A stretch of 64,000 bases of DNA from Intestinibacter bartlettii (GCF_018917435.1 NZ_JAHLOQ010000016.1:1-64000), one strand, 5' to 3'; shown: positions 30,034 through 39,159, counted from the first letter of the stretch. The notes: generated by a model not told the origin, from the sequence alone. Made by a program: numbers and translations.

Positions 30034-30076
30034 TAATTGTTTTAGACTTGAAATTGCATAACTTAATTTGAAAAAA

Positions 30077-30111
30077 GAAAAACCCTACAAAATTTTTGTA
30101 GGGTTTTTTTA
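30077..30111 (+). terminator. Terminator after the symporter and small subunit
   Basis: AACCCTACAAA (30081-30091) pairs with TTTGTAGGGTT (30095-30105), followed by a run of T. Confidence 0.92.
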
Positions 30112-30219
30112 TAAAAGTTATATTTAAATTTTATTTAGAAGGAATTATACTTATATTAAGAATATATTTAAATTGTATTCATAAAGAAATTATATATTAA
30201 AATAAAGGGGGTGTATTAA

Positions 30220-30912
30220 TTGAGTTCAAATACAGTAGCATTAACAATTAATAATCTAAGTAAGGAAATAAAAAAATTAAATGGGATTAAAGACAGACAA
30301 AAAGGGAAATATTTATCTGATTTAGATAAATTAAATGAACAATATAAAGACTTAGAATTACCAGATTATTTTACTACACAATACAACCAATTAAATAAAA
30401 AAGGGAATGAATTGCTTAGAGATATAAGAGGTGGCAAACATGTAGATAATGTAGCAAATGATATACCTATTTATATAAGATATTTAAAAGCATCATTAAT
30501 GGACTTTGAAGGAAAAACAAATAATTTAAAACATTATCTTCTTAGTTTCTATCTTACAGCAGCATTATTTATGGCATTCACACCTCAATTTTACGGTTAT
30601 ATATTACCACTTATATTTTTAGTACCAATATTCCTTGGTGTTAAAGGATGTAAACAAAGATCAATAAATGGATTTTATATGAGTATGAGTGTAGTACCAG
30701 TTGGAATTATGACTGCAGCTACATGGATTAGATATGGAATACAAGCTATGGGTAATTTTACTACATATGTACAAGCTTTAGTAGATTCTGGTTTGAGCCA
30801 GTCATTATCTGAAAAATTAATATACATAGGTTTTGTGGGAGGTATATTATTACTTATAGTAGCATGTTTCCAATTATATTTTGGATTTAAAAATAAAGAT
30901 TTATTTATTTAA
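30220..30912 (+). CDS. Unknown membrane protein with N-terminal coiled coil
   Basis: A 230-residue protein I do not recognise. Residues 1-100 are charged and helical with coiled-coil character (NNLSKEIKKLNGIKDRQKGK). Residues about 108-225 hold four hydrophobic segments, and the end is FKNKDLFI. The start is TTG 30220 after AAAGGGGGTG; a GTG closer to that site meets a stop at once. It is monocistronic, with its own terminator. No catalytic motif is visible. Confidence 0.75.
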   Translation: MSSNTVALTINNLSKEIKKLNGIKDRQKGKYLSDLDKLNEQYKDLELPDYFTTQYNQLNKKGNELLRDIRGGKHVDNVANDIPIYIRYLKASLMDFEGKTNNLKHYLLSFYLTAALFMAFTPQFYGYILPLIFLVPIFLGVKGCKQRSINGFYMSMSVVPVGIMTAATWIRYGIQAMGNFTTYVQALVDSGLSQSLSEKLIYIGFVGGILLLIVACFQLYFGFKNKDLFI

Positions 30913-30937
30913 GGACTTTATAAGTCCTTCTTTTTTT
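30911..30937 (+). terminator. Terminator after the membrane protein gene
   Basis: AAGGACTT (30911-30918) pairs with AAGTCCTT (30922-30929), then C and seven T. The stem begins with the last base of the stop codon region. Confidence 0.9.
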
Positions 30938-30990
30938 GGTAAAATAAATTTTTGAAGTCAAAAAAATTTGTTCGGAGGAAAAGAGAGCCT

Positions 30991-32355
30991 ATGTTATCAA
31001 AAAATAAAGAGTATATAGTAGATATAGTAGATATAGGTCAAGGTGGCGTAGGAATTGGAAAATACGAAGGTTTTACTGTATTTGTTGATGGAGGACTAGT
31101 ACAGGATAAGATAAAAGTTAAAATTACAAAATCTAAAAAAAATTATGCTGTTGGTGAAATGGTAGAAATAATTGAAAAATCACCATTTAGAGTAGAGAGA
31201 AAATGTAGCGAAAGTCTTAGACAATGTGGTGGATGTCAAATTCAAGAGTTAGATTACCAAAAACAGCTTGATATAAAGACAAACGAAGTAAAACAAGTTA
31301 TAAGTAGGATTGGCAAACTAGACGATGTCGTAATTCACGATACTCTAGGAATGGAACATCCTTTTAGATATAGAAATAAAGCTCAATTTCCAATTCAAAA
31401 GAAGGACAATATGCCTGTTATAGGATTTTATAAAAAGAAAAGTCATGACTTAATATCGACTGACGAATGTATAATACAACATGAAGTAAATGATAAAATA
31501 ATAAAAATAATAAAAACTTATATTAGAGCATATAATGTAAGTATTTATGATGAAAAAACACATAAAGGTCTATTGAGACATTTAGTAACTAAAGTTGGAT
31601 TTACGACAGGTGAAGTTATGATAGTTTTAGTTGCTAATGGTAAAAAATTACCTTATTTAAAAGAGTTAGCATCAGTTTTAAAAGAAAATATACCAGGATT
31701 CAAAACTCTTGTTGTAAATGTTAATACACAAAAAACTAATGTTATCTTAGGAAAAGAAAATATAGTTGCGTACGGAGATGGGATGATAAGAGACTATATA
31801 GGTGAGTTAGTATTTGAAATATCACCATTATCATTCTTCCAAGTAAATCCACTTCAAACTGAAGTTTTATATAATAAGGCTTTAGAATACGCAAATTTAG
31901 GCGAGAATGACACTGTATTCGATATTTATTGTGGAATAGGTACTATATCATTATTTTTAGCTCAAAAAGCTAAGAAGGTATACGGAATAGAAATAGTAGA
32001 AGATGCAATAAAAGACGCTAAGAGAAATGCTAAGATAAATAACATGGATAATGTCGAGTTCTATGTTGGAAAGGCTGAGGAAGTCGTTCCAAAGATGTAC
32101 AAAGAAGGAAAAAGAGCTAATGTAGTAGTTGTCGATCCTCCAAGAAAAGGATGTGACGAAAAAGTACTAGATACAATTGTTTCTATGCAACCAGATAGAG
32201 TTGTTTATGTTTCATGTAATCCATCTACTCTTGCTAGGGATTTAGCTTATTTAAATGAAAGAGGATATAAATGTCACGAGATTCAACCTGTGGATATGTT
32301 CCCACATAGTGTACATGTTGAAAATGTGGCATGGTTATCAAAAGTTGATAAATAG
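30991..32355 (+). CDS. 23S rRNA (uracil-5-)-methyltransferase, RlmD/RumA family
   Basis: SAM-dependent RNA m5U methyltransferase, about 454 residues. The N-terminal TRAM domain is followed by Fe-S-type cysteines (CSESLRQCGGC near residue 73). The SAM fold has DIYCGIGTISLFLA near 310, then VVDPPRKGCD and the catalytic Cys in YVSCNPSTLARDL. I choose ATG 30991, after GGAGG at 30974-30978; a TTG 39 bases upstream would add a basic tail. Which uridine is modified cannot be told. Confidence 0.9.
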   Translation: MLSKNKEYIVDIVDIGQGGVGIGKYEGFTVFVDGGLVQDKIKVKITKSKKNYAVGEMVEIIEKSPFRVERKCSESLRQCGGCQIQELDYQKQLDIKTNEVKQVISRIGKLDDVVIHDTLGMEHPFRYRNKAQFPIQKKDNMPVIGFYKKKSHDLISTDECIIQHEVNDKIIKIIKTYIRAYNVSIYDEKTHKGLLRHLVTKVGFTTGEVMIVLVANGKKLPYLKELASVLKENIPGFKTLVVNVNTQKTNVILGKENIVAYGDGMIRDYIGELVFEISPLSFFQVNPLQTEVLYNKALEYANLGENDTVFDIYCGIGTISLFLAQKAKKVYGIEIVEDAIKDAKRNAKINNMDNVEFYVGKAEEVVPKMYKEGKRANVVVVDPPRKGCDEKVLDTIVSMQPDRVVYVSCNPSTLARDLAYLNERGYKCHEIQPVDMFPHSVHVENVAWLSKVDK

Positions 32356-32432
32356 AAAAAATCATAATACTTAAATTAAAATTGGCATAGATAATTTGAA
32401 AAAATAAATAGTATTATTTTAATAAGATTAAT

Positions 32433-32458
32433 AGCTCCCTTTTTAGGGAGCTTTTTTA
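32433..32458 (+). terminator. Terminator after the rRNA methyltransferase gene
   Basis: AGCTCCCT (32433-32440) pairs with AGGGAGCT (32445-32452), with loop TTTT, then a T run. Confidence 0.92.
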
Positions 32459-32503
32459 ATATAATAAATAATATATTTTTTTAGAGAAATATTGGGGGTA
32501 TTT

Positions 32504-32512
32504 TGATATAAT
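32504..32512 (+). promoter_or_regulatory. Extended -10 promoter for the DMT transporter gene
   Basis: TGA followed by TATAAT (32507-32512). No clear -35. The gene starts 42 nt downstream. Confidence 0.5.
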
Positions 32513-32553
32513 TTACTTTGAAATTTTTATATATCACAAGGAGGAATTAAAAT

Positions 32554-32967
32554 ATGTGGTTATTATTTGCTATTTTATCGTCTATATTTGCAGCATTAAC
32601 TTCTATTCTTGCTAAAGTAGGAATTGATGGAGTTAATTCAAACTTGGCGACTGCAATAAGAACAGTTGTTGTTCTTGTTATGGCATGGGCAATGGTGTTT
32701 TTAACAAATACACAAAGTGGTATTGCTGAAATAAGTAAGAAAAGTTGGATGTTCCTAATTTTATCAGGGATTGCAACAGGAGCATCTTGGCTATGTTATT
32801 ATAAAGCATTACAAATGGGTGATGCATCTAAAGTTGTTCCTATTGATAAATTAAGTGTTGTTATTACTTTAATATTGGCTTTTACATTTTTACATGAACA
32901 ATTTACAATGAAATCAATTATAGGATCAATACTTATTACAGCAGGAACTTTGTTTATGGTATTATAA
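32554..32967 (+). CDS. EamA/DMT-family half-size transporter
   Basis: A 137-residue membrane protein with about five hydrophobic segments, a single EamA-type repeat. Most EamA transporters have two repeats in roughly 300 residues, so this probably works as a dimer. Typical features are LAKVGIDGVNSNLATAIRT and SWLCYYKALQMGDASKVVPI, ending in the ILITAGTLFMV helix. The ribosome binding site is AAGGAGG. The substrate is unknown. Confidence 0.85.
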   Translation: MWLLFAILSSIFAALTSILAKVGIDGVNSNLATAIRTVVVLVMAWAMVFLTNTQSGIAEISKKSWMFLILSGIATGASWLCYYKALQMGDASKVVPIDKLSVVITLILAFTFLHEQFTMKSIIGSILITAGTLFMVL

Positions 32968-33032
32968 ACAACACCTTAAAATACAACAAAAAAAGTCGAT
33001 TAATAAAAAAATGAGAAAAATATGGTAGAAAA

Positions 33033-33041
33033 TGCTATAAT
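33033..33041 (+). promoter_or_regulatory. Extended -10 promoter for the carboxypeptidase gene
   Basis: TGC followed by TATAAT (33036-33041). It gives a leader of about 177 nt with paired repeats at 33071-33079 and 33143-33151. Confidence 0.55.
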
Positions 33042-33224
33042 AGAGTTTAGAGCAATTGATTAGGAAAAGAAGTATCTAAGAAATACATATAAATATATTA
33101 TGAGACAAAAATATATGGCTATTAAAATATAATATAAGATATTTAGATACTCCATAGAAAAATTATTTATAAATAATCAAAATGCATAAAATTAGGATTA
33201 TGAATAAATGAAGGGGTAAAAGAT

Positions 33225-33962
33225 ATGAGGATAAAAAATATAAAAAAGGTGGGAATGATAACAGGTTTCTCTATTATTTTGGCATCTAGTATTTTTGTAT
33301 TTAATGAAAGTAGAAATATAGCTGATGTATCTAATGAAAAAGTAGTTTACAGTGATATAAGTGAACAAGTGAAAGGTGTACAACACGAAAAGAAACAAAA
33401 AGAAGTAAAAAAGAAAAAGCCATCTAAAAATGAAAAGGGAGCATATAATGTATCTGGAACTTTAATTGTAAATAAGAAATATGGCTTAGATGAAGATTAT
33501 ACTTATGAAGATAATCAAGAGTTATATGATGAGGCTACAGCAGCATTTGAAAAAATGCAACAAGATGCTGAAAAAGATGGAGTATGGTTTCATATAGTAA
33601 GTAGATATAGAAGCTATGCTGTGCAAAATTGGGTCTATGAAAATTACAAAAAAGATAGAGAAGATGTAGATACTTTTTCGGCGCAACCAGGTCATAGTGA
33701 ACATCAAACTGGACTTGCTTTTGATTTAAATGGTGAAGATCAAGAAACATCTTCAAATGAAAAATTCGAAGGAACAGAACAATATAAATGGCTTAGAAAA
33801 AATGCATATAAATATGGGTTTATTTTGAGATATCCAAAAGATAAGAAAGATATAACAGGATATAAATTTGAACCTTGGCATTACAGATATGTTGGAACAG
33901 ATATAAGTTATGATTTAAAAGATGGGGAAACAACTTTAGAAGAATATTTTAATCTTGAATAA
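33225..33962 (+). CDS. VanY-family D-alanyl-D-alanine carboxypeptidase
   Basis: A 245-residue zinc peptidase that trims D-Ala from peptidoglycan peptides. Residues 9-26 are hydrophobic, acting as a signal anchor. A basic, low-complexity linker follows (KKQKEVKKKKPSK). The catalytic domain has SEHQTGLAFDLN (metal His and Asp) near residue 160 and FEPWHYRYVG near 215, the second metal motif. It acts outside the membrane. It is monocistronic with a long structured leader. Confidence 0.92.
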   Translation: MRIKNIKKVGMITGFSIILASSIFVFNESRNIADVSNEKVVYSDISEQVKGVQHEKKQKEVKKKKPSKNEKGAYNVSGTLIVNKKYGLDEDYTYEDNQELYDEATAAFEKMQQDAEKDGVWFHIVSRYRSYAVQNWVYENYKKDREDVDTFSAQPGHSEHQTGLAFDLNGEDQETSSNEKFEGTEQYKWLRKNAYKYGFILRYPKDKKDITGYKFEPWHYRYVGTDISYDLKDGETTLEEYFNLE

Positions 33963-34124
33963 TAAAAAATTTTATTCTGCACACAGATTTATTTAAAACA
34001 AAAACTGTAAATTTTTTAAAGTCTATTGAAAAGTGATTTTAGATAAGATATTATAGAAATAATATGTTTTAAAATATAATTAGATTATAATTTAAAAAAA
34101 AATAAGAACGAGTAGGTGTGCAGA

Positions 34125-34742
34125 ATGAAAAAAGATATATGTATAGTAGGTATAGCAGGTGGTTCTGCTTCTGGGAAAACTACTATTGTAAATAACATAA
34201 AAGAGTTATTTCAAAATGATATTGAACTAATAAGTCATGACAATTATTATTTATCAAATGATGACAAAACTATGGAAGAAAGAGTTAAGTTAAACTACGA
34301 CCATCCATCATCATTTGATACAGATAAAATGATAGAAGACGTTAAAAAATTAAAAGCAGGTGAAGTAATATACAGACCAGTATATGACTACACTAAACAT
34401 ACAAGAGCAGAAGAAGTAGTAGAAGTTCATCCTAAAAAAGTTATAATATTAGAAGGAATACTAATATTAGAAGATCCAAGACTTAGAGATTTAATGGACA
34501 TAAAAGTATTTGTTGACACAGATGCTGACGAAAGATTAATGAGACGTATATTAAGAGATACACAAGAAAGAGGAAGAACAGTAGAATCAGTTTTAAATCA
34601 GTACGTAACTACTGTAAAACCAATGCATGAGCAATTTGTAGAGCCTTCTAAAAAATATGCTGATATAATAATTCCTAGAGGTGGCGAAAACAAAATAGGA
34701 ATACACATATTACAAGAGCATTTAAAATTAATGTTAGGCTAA
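34125..34742 (+). CDS. udk: Uridine kinase
   Basis: Phosphorylates uridine and cytidine in pyrimidine salvage. At 205 residues it is normal for the family. The Walker A motif is GIAGGSASGKTT near residue 8. SHDNYYLSNDD and NYDHPSSFDTD are typical substrate-site stretches, and RRILRDTQERGRT is a conserved lid region. I choose ATG 34125, with AGGTG seven to ten bases upstream; a GTG nine bases earlier overlaps that site. Confidence 0.94.
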   Translation: MKKDICIVGIAGGSASGKTTIVNNIKELFQNDIELISHDNYYLSNDDKTMEERVKLNYDHPSSFDTDKMIEDVKKLKAGEVIYRPVYDYTKHTRAEEVVEVHPKKVIILEGILILEDPRLRDLMDIKVFVDTDADERLMRRILRDTQERGRTVESVLNQYVTTVKPMHEQFVEPSKKYADIIIPRGGENKIGIHILQEHLKLMLG

Positions 34743-34798
34743 GATTGAATATCAATAAATTAATATAAAATTAAAATAGAACCGAAAATATTTTAAGT

Positions 34799-34826
34799 TT
34801 GAATAAAACCTTCGTAGTAATATAAT
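34799..34826 (+). promoter_or_regulatory. Promoter for the second Nudix gene
   Basis: The -35 TTGAAT (34799-34804) is 16 bp from the -10 TATAAT (34821-34826). The predicted start (about 34833) lies inside the loop of a long inverted repeat, so transcripts from here lack its left arm. Confidence 0.6.
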
Positions 34827-34859
34827 AATTATATAATATATTATTGCGGAGGTTTTATT
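34802..34859 (+). repeat. 23-bp inverted repeat covering the promoter and ribosome binding site
   Basis: Arms 34802-34824 and 34837-34859 pair along all 23 positions with three G-T wobbles, and the loop is 12 nt. The right arm contains GGAGG and ends next to the TTG start. In read-through RNA it would hide the ribosome binding site. Confidence 0.8.
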
Positions 34860-35438
34860 TTGGATTATATACAAGCTATAAAGAATTTTGAGCCTATAAA
34901 TGAGCAAGAAGAAAATGATAAGAAATTAATTTTGAACTTTATACAAACAAATGACGATGTACTTTACAGGTCTAATGAATATGCTCATATGACTAGTTCA
35001 GGTCTAATTTTTAATGATAAATTAGATAAGATTTTGATGGTTCACCACAATATATACAATACATGGTCATGGACAGGTGGACATGCTGATGGAGAGAGTG
35101 ATTTATTGAAAGTTGCTGTTAAAGAGGCTAAAGAGGAAACTAGTTTAGAGACTATAGGAATTTTAGATGAAAATATAATCGCATTAGATATTTTACCTGT
35201 TATTCCACATATAAAAAAAGGAAAATTCGTAAGTGGTCATCTTCATTTCTGTATCTCATACGCTTTAATTGCCGATGAAAATAGTCATACTGAAGCAAAG
35301 CTTGATGAAAATAGCGGAGTGAAGTGGATTAAAGTAGATGAATTAGAGAAATATTCAAATGAACCTTATTTGATAGAAGTGTATAGAAAAATACATAAAA
35401 GAGTGCTTATGAAGGGGAATAAACAACAAATTAAATAA
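34860..35438 (+). CDS. Nudix hydrolase
   Basis: A 192-residue Nudix protein. The box GGHADGESDLLKVAVKEAKEE is followed by T, near residues 78-99, and fits the family. It probably acts on a nucleotide-linked compound; the substrate is unknown. The start is TTG 34860, seven bases after GGAGG. The upstream inverted repeat is unusual for a housecleaning enzyme and suggests tight control. Confidence 0.88.
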   Translation: MDYIQAIKNFEPINEQEENDKKLILNFIQTNDDVLYRSNEYAHMTSSGLIFNDKLDKILMVHHNIYNTWSWTGGHADGESDLLKVAVKEAKEETSLETIGILDENIIALDILPVIPHIKKGKFVSGHLHFCISYALIADENSHTEAKLDENSGVKWIKVDELEKYSNEPYLIEVYRKIHKRVLMKGNKQQIK

Positions 35439-35443
35439 CATAA

Positions 35444-35482
35444 ATGAAGGATAAAGAAATTATCTTTCATATTTATATAATT
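35444..35482 (+). terminator. Weak terminator after the Nudix gene
   Basis: ATGAAGGATAA (35444-35454) pairs with TTATCTTTCAT (35460-35470), one wobble, and an AT-rich tail follows. Confidence 0.55.
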
Positions 35483-35514
35483 TAAATATAAATGAAAGTC
35501 TAAATAAATAAAAT

Positions 35515-35572
35515 AAAAAAGCTATAATTTAATAAAGTTTTAAATTAAAACCTATTAATCATAGCTTTTTTT
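35515..35572. terminator. Bidirectional terminator between convergent genes
   Basis: AAAAAAGCTAT (35515-35525) pairs with ATAGCTTTTTTT (35561-35572), with an inner GTTTT/AAAAC. It serves the plus-strand Nudix gene and, in part, the minus-strand methyltransferase gene. Confidence 0.75.
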
Positions 35573-35612
35573 ATATATCAATTTTTAATATCAATTTCAG
35601 ATAAAAATTTCT

Positions 35613-36398
35613 TTATTTTGATTTTGAAGCAACTACGAAAAGTCTCTTATAATTGAATAAAACAGTACCATCAGCTCTTATAGAGTATACATTTTTTAGT
35701 TTTATTAAGTAGTTGTTTTTAAAGTTTTCTCTAAATTCATCACTAGGAAGAGCATCTAAGTAGTCTTTCATACTTGTACTTTCATACCATTGCATAATCC
35801 CTTCAAGACCTTGCATAACATGCATATAAGTAGTAGTCCATATTTGTATATCTTTTGCACTTGATAAATGAGACAATACATCATAATAGAAATCAGGTTG
35901 ATGATGATTAAATCTTAGTTTTTTACCTTCAAAATAAGGTCTATATTTCTTGACATATTCCAATTCATATAAAGCTTGTTGTCCTTTAATATCATCAACT
36001 AATGGTAATTGAATTGCTATAGTTCCACCTGTATTTAACAAAGCATACCATTTTTTTATTAATTCCTCATGTCCTGTCATACGTTGAATTGCTGCATTTG
36101 AAAATACTATATCAAATGTTCCTAAATTACTTAGATCTCCTGTTGCATCTATCAATCTAAAGTCCATCCCTGGATAAAGAGCTTTAGCTTTTTCAATCAT
36201 TGTAGGTGAATTATCTATACCGATAATTTCAGCATTAGGCCATCTTTTTTTTAATTCATTAGTACTATTACCAGAACCACAACCTATGTCTAAAATGCGA
36301 TTAGGATTTTCTATTCCTATTCTTGAAATTAAGTCTTTTGATGGTAAAGTTCTTTCTTTACCGAACTTTAAGTATAAATCTGGATTCCAATCTATCAT
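35613..36398 (-). CDS. tam: Trans-aconitate 2-methyltransferase-like SAM methyltransferase
   Basis: A 261-residue class I SAM methyltransferase. The N-terminus MIDWNPDLYLKFGKERTLPS closely resembles E. coli Tam. SAM motif I is LDIGCGSGNST near residue 37, then EIIGIDNSPTMIEKA. Further Tam-like features are FSNAAIQRM and a tryptophan-rich C-terminal half. Tam methylates trans-aconitate, an inhibitor formed from cis-aconitate. It is the only minus-strand gene in this stretch, with AAAGGGGGAA before its ATG. Confidence 0.87.
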   Translation of the reverse strand: MIDWNPDLYLKFGKERTLPSKDLISRIGIENPNRILDIGCGSGNSTNELKKRWPNAEIIGIDNSPTMIEKAKALYPGMDFRLIDATGDLSNLGTFDIVFSNAAIQRMTGHEELIKKWYALLNTGGTIAIQLPLVDDIKGQQALYELEYVKKYRPYFEGKKLRFNHHQPDFYYDVLSHLSSAKDIQIWTTTYMHVMQGLEGIMQWYESTSMKDYLDALPSDEFRENFKNNYLIKLKNVYSIRADGTVLFNYKRLFVVASKSK

Positions 36399-36794
36399 TT
36401 TAAAATTCCCCCTTTGAATAAAAAAACTCTATATTATGAATTAAAGCACTATTAATCTGAAAATGCAAGAACAAAAAAATAAATTGCATTTTAAATAAAA
36501 AAATTTTTATATATATTTTAAAAATAATCTTTAATTTTAAAAGTATTTATAATAATTATGCAACAAAATTCATAAAAAAAATTGAGATTTATAGTGTATA
36601 CTAAATATAAATAAGTGAAATAAATTAGATAAATATTATTAAAAAAAATAAAAAATTTGTTTATAATAAATCAAAAAACGGAATATTTGATATAATTAAT
36701 GTTCAAATTATATTGGTTAATATAGATAAAATATGTTTAAGATGGATATCTTATAGGGAGTGAAATATACTTATTTGGTAAAGAGGAGAATATT
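36399..36794. other. Divergent intergenic region, tam and flippase-like gene
   Basis: This 396-nt AT-rich stretch holds no coding frame I can support. On the minus strand, TTGCAT (36463-36468), 17 bp, TTTAAT (36440-36445) fits a tam promoter. On the plus strand, TGA with TATAAT (36691-36696) is an extended -10 for the gene at 36795. The middle shows nothing recognisable. Confidence 0.55.
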
Positions 36795-37859
36795 ATGGAG
36801 TTTTTAAAAAAATATAAAGGTGCAATACTTAAATATGGGTTTTTAGCATTTTTGATGTTTTTTACTGTTAATTTAGTTTTTAAAAATTTGGATATTAGTT
36901 CTATAGATAAAATAAAAGATATAATAAATAAAAAATATATAATTATAGGAATTCTTGCAATTATAATATATATGATTTTGGAAGGCGTAATTTTAAAGCA
37001 GATACTTGATGCTCAATATAAGGTAGAAGAAAAATTTTTAGGATTTAAATTAGCTACGATGGGATTTTATTATAATTTAGTAACACCTTTTGCATCAGGA
37101 AGTCAGCCAATGCTTATATATGTTTTAAATAAATATAAGGTTCCATTAAGTGAGGCAACAGGTATAATAACAAATAAAACTTTATTATACCAGTCTATAG
37201 TTACGATATATTGTGCAGTATTTTTTGTATTAAATATAGGCATATTACAAAGTCAATTACCAGGGGTTATATCTTTAGTTGTAATTGGATTAAGTATAAA
37301 TGCGTTTACTATATTATCAGGATTGTTAGCAATTTTAAATCCTTTAAAAGTAAAGGCGATAACTAACTTTTTAATACAACATCTTTCTAAATTAAGAATT
37401 TTAAAGTTTCTAAAGAAGAAAGAAGACAAAATAGATAAATTTATAGATGAGTATAGTAAGTCTGTAAAATTTTTTATGACAAATAAGAAGTTATTAATTA
37501 AAACAACAGTGCTAACTATAATTCAGTTAACAGCTTATTTTAGCGTATCATACTGGATATATAAATCATTTAATCTAAGTGAATATCATTTTATTTATTT
37601 GATAACTTTACAGACACTTTTATATATGGCTGTTTCACCGATACCAACTCCGGGTAATATAGGAGCGAATGAGATTGCATTTTTTAGTATATTTACAACT
37701 GCATTTCCAAAATCAGTTTTAGGATATGCGGTACTTTTATATGGCGGACTAGTATATTATTTAATACTAATTTCTAGTGCTATAATGACATTGCTTACCC
37801 ATGTTCAAATTAAGGAAAAACCTAGTATTATGGAAACAAACAATACTAGCAAGATATAA
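36795..37859 (+). CDS. YbhN/UPF0104-type membrane protein (lysyl-PG synthase TM domain)
   Basis: A 354-residue integral membrane protein with about eight hydrophobic segments, related to the membrane half of MprF. Landmarks are LATMGFYYNLVTPFASGSQP and MAVSPIPTPGNIGANEIAF. Only the membrane domain is present; the cytoplasmic lysyl-transfer domain of MprF is missing. A lipid-flipping role is a family guess. The ribosome binding site is AGAGGAG. Confidence 0.83.
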   Translation: MEFLKKYKGAILKYGFLAFLMFFTVNLVFKNLDISSIDKIKDIINKKYIIIGILAIIIYMILEGVILKQILDAQYKVEEKFLGFKLATMGFYYNLVTPFASGSQPMLIYVLNKYKVPLSEATGIITNKTLLYQSIVTIYCAVFFVLNIGILQSQLPGVISLVVIGLSINAFTILSGLLAILNPLKVKAITNFLIQHLSKLRILKFLKKKEDKIDKFIDEYSKSVKFFMTNKKLLIKTTVLTIIQLTAYFSVSYWIYKSFNLSEYHFIYLITLQTLLYMAVSPIPTPGNIGANEIAFFSIFTTAFPKSVLGYAVLLYGGLVYYLILISSAIMTLLTHVQIKEKPSIMETNNTSKI

Positions 37860-37884
37860 ATTTTTATTTTAAAGGAGAAACATT

Positions 37885-38307
37885 ATGACATTTAAAAAAA
37901 TAAATGAAAATGAACAACAAAATATACATGATAGAAGTTGCATGATTTTAGTTAACTTCAATAGTAAAGAACTAGCAGCTATTAAGACAGTAAGCGGATT
38001 TGCGGGAATAAGAGATAGAATAGCCGTAACTAGTAAAAATGGAAATACAAAAATAAAAGATATATTAGATGGTAATATGGTTGATGATAATGAAGATGTT
38101 TGGAGTGAAAAAGCTATAATCTTTAATAATATACCAACTAATAGAGTTACAGGATTTTTAGATGGGTTAAAGAAAATGAAAATAAGAAGACCTTTAACAG
38201 CTATGGTAACAGAAGTTTCAATAGATTGGAAATTAAATACGTTAATATATAATTTAAAGGAAGAAAGAAAAGCTATTGCTAAAGGACAATTTGTAGATCA
38301 TAAATAG
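37885..38307 (+). CDS. DUF3783 protein
   Basis: A 140-residue cytoplasmic protein of the uncharacterised DUF3783 type, identified by recall of FNSKELAAIKTVSGFAGIRD and by the small-domain layout. It has no enzyme motif and no membrane segment. It lies 25 nt after the flippase-like gene behind AAAGGAG, so it is probably cotranscribed, and a strong terminator follows. Confidence 0.65.
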   Translation: MTFKKINENEQQNIHDRSCMILVNFNSKELAAIKTVSGFAGIRDRIAVTSKNGNTKIKDILDGNMVDDNEDVWSEKAIIFNNIPTNRVTGFLDGLKKMKIRRPLTAMVTEVSIDWKLNTLIYNLKEERKAIAKGQFVDHK

Positions 38308-38319
38308 TTAATTAAAGAT

Positions 38320-38349
38320 AAACTCAACATTTGTTGGGTTTATTTTTAT
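38320..38349 (+). terminator. Terminator after the DUF3783 gene
   Basis: AAACTCAACA (38320-38329) pairs with TGTTGGGTTT (38332-38341), with a 2-nt central gap. The tail is ATTTTTAT. Confidence 0.85.
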
Positions 38350-38459
38350 ATTGAAAAATATATAAATTTGTAAGATTATAAAGGATTTTAAAGTTCATTG
38401 TTGAATTAAAATATAATTATAAAAAAACTTCATACATTATAACTTAAAGGAGAGATGTT

Positions 38460-39026
38460 ATGCATTATTTAGAAGCACTAAACAAATTAAAAGAAGGTAG
38501 TAAGCTTTATTTAAAATGTCAAAGTAATCCCTCAATTTTTCATCAAGAACTACGTGAAGAATTAAAGAACAAAGGTCAAAAACCATATGCAACAATAATT
38601 ACTTGTTCTGATTCGAGAGTTCCAGTACAACATATTTTTTCAGCAAGTATGGGAGAACTATTTATTATTAGAAATGCAGGAAATGTAATAGGAGATTTTG
38701 AGATAGGTTCAGCAGAATATGCATCAGAGCATTTAGGTGTAGAATTAATCGTTGTATTAGGACATACTCACTGTGGGGCTGTTGATGCGACTGTTCGTAA
38801 TGAAGGACATAGTTACATAAAATCTATTACTGAAAAAGTAGCAGAGGCTATTGGTGATGAAAAAAATCAAAGAAAAGCAGAAGTTTTAAATGCTAGATAT
38901 AGCGCAAAATGTTTGAAGAAAAGTAAAATTTTAAATGAATTAATAAATCAAGATAAGTTAAAAATTATTTCAGCGATGTACGATATAGAATCTGGTGAAG
39001 TTATATTTGACGATATAGAATATTAA
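38460..39026 (+). CDS. Beta-class carbonic anhydrase
   Basis: Interconverts CO2 and bicarbonate in the cytoplasm. At 188 residues it is near family length. Zinc ligands are seen in TCSDSRVP (Cys, Asp-Arg pair) near residue 43 and in GHTHCGAV (His, Cys) near residue 101, which is the beta-class pattern. NAGNVI is also typical. It may supply bicarbonate or CO2 for carboxylation or formate chemistry. It has its own terminator; ribosome binding site AAAGGAGAG. Confidence 0.93.
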   Translation: MHYLEALNKLKEGSKLYLKCQSNPSIFHQELREELKNKGQKPYATIITCSDSRVPVQHIFSASMGELFIIRNAGNVIGDFEIGSAEYASEHLGVELIVVLGHTHCGAVDATVRNEGHSYIKSITEKVAEAIGDEKNQRKAEVLNARYSAKCLKKSKILNELINQDKLKIISAMYDIESGEVIFDDIEY

Positions 39027-39092
39027 TTTTAAATAGACGAAAATAATAAAAATTTTTATATAGGAAAATAAAATAATATGATATTTAATACT

Positions 39093-39120
39093 TTGAGATA
39101 GATATATCTCAATTTTTTTT
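39093..39120 (+). terminator. Terminator after the carbonic anhydrase gene
   Basis: TTGAGATA (39093-39100) pairs with TATCTCAA (39105-39112), with loop GATA and eight T following. Confidence 0.9.
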
Positions 39121-39159
39121 GATTATAATTAAATTAACTATAGAAAGGGGATAATAATA

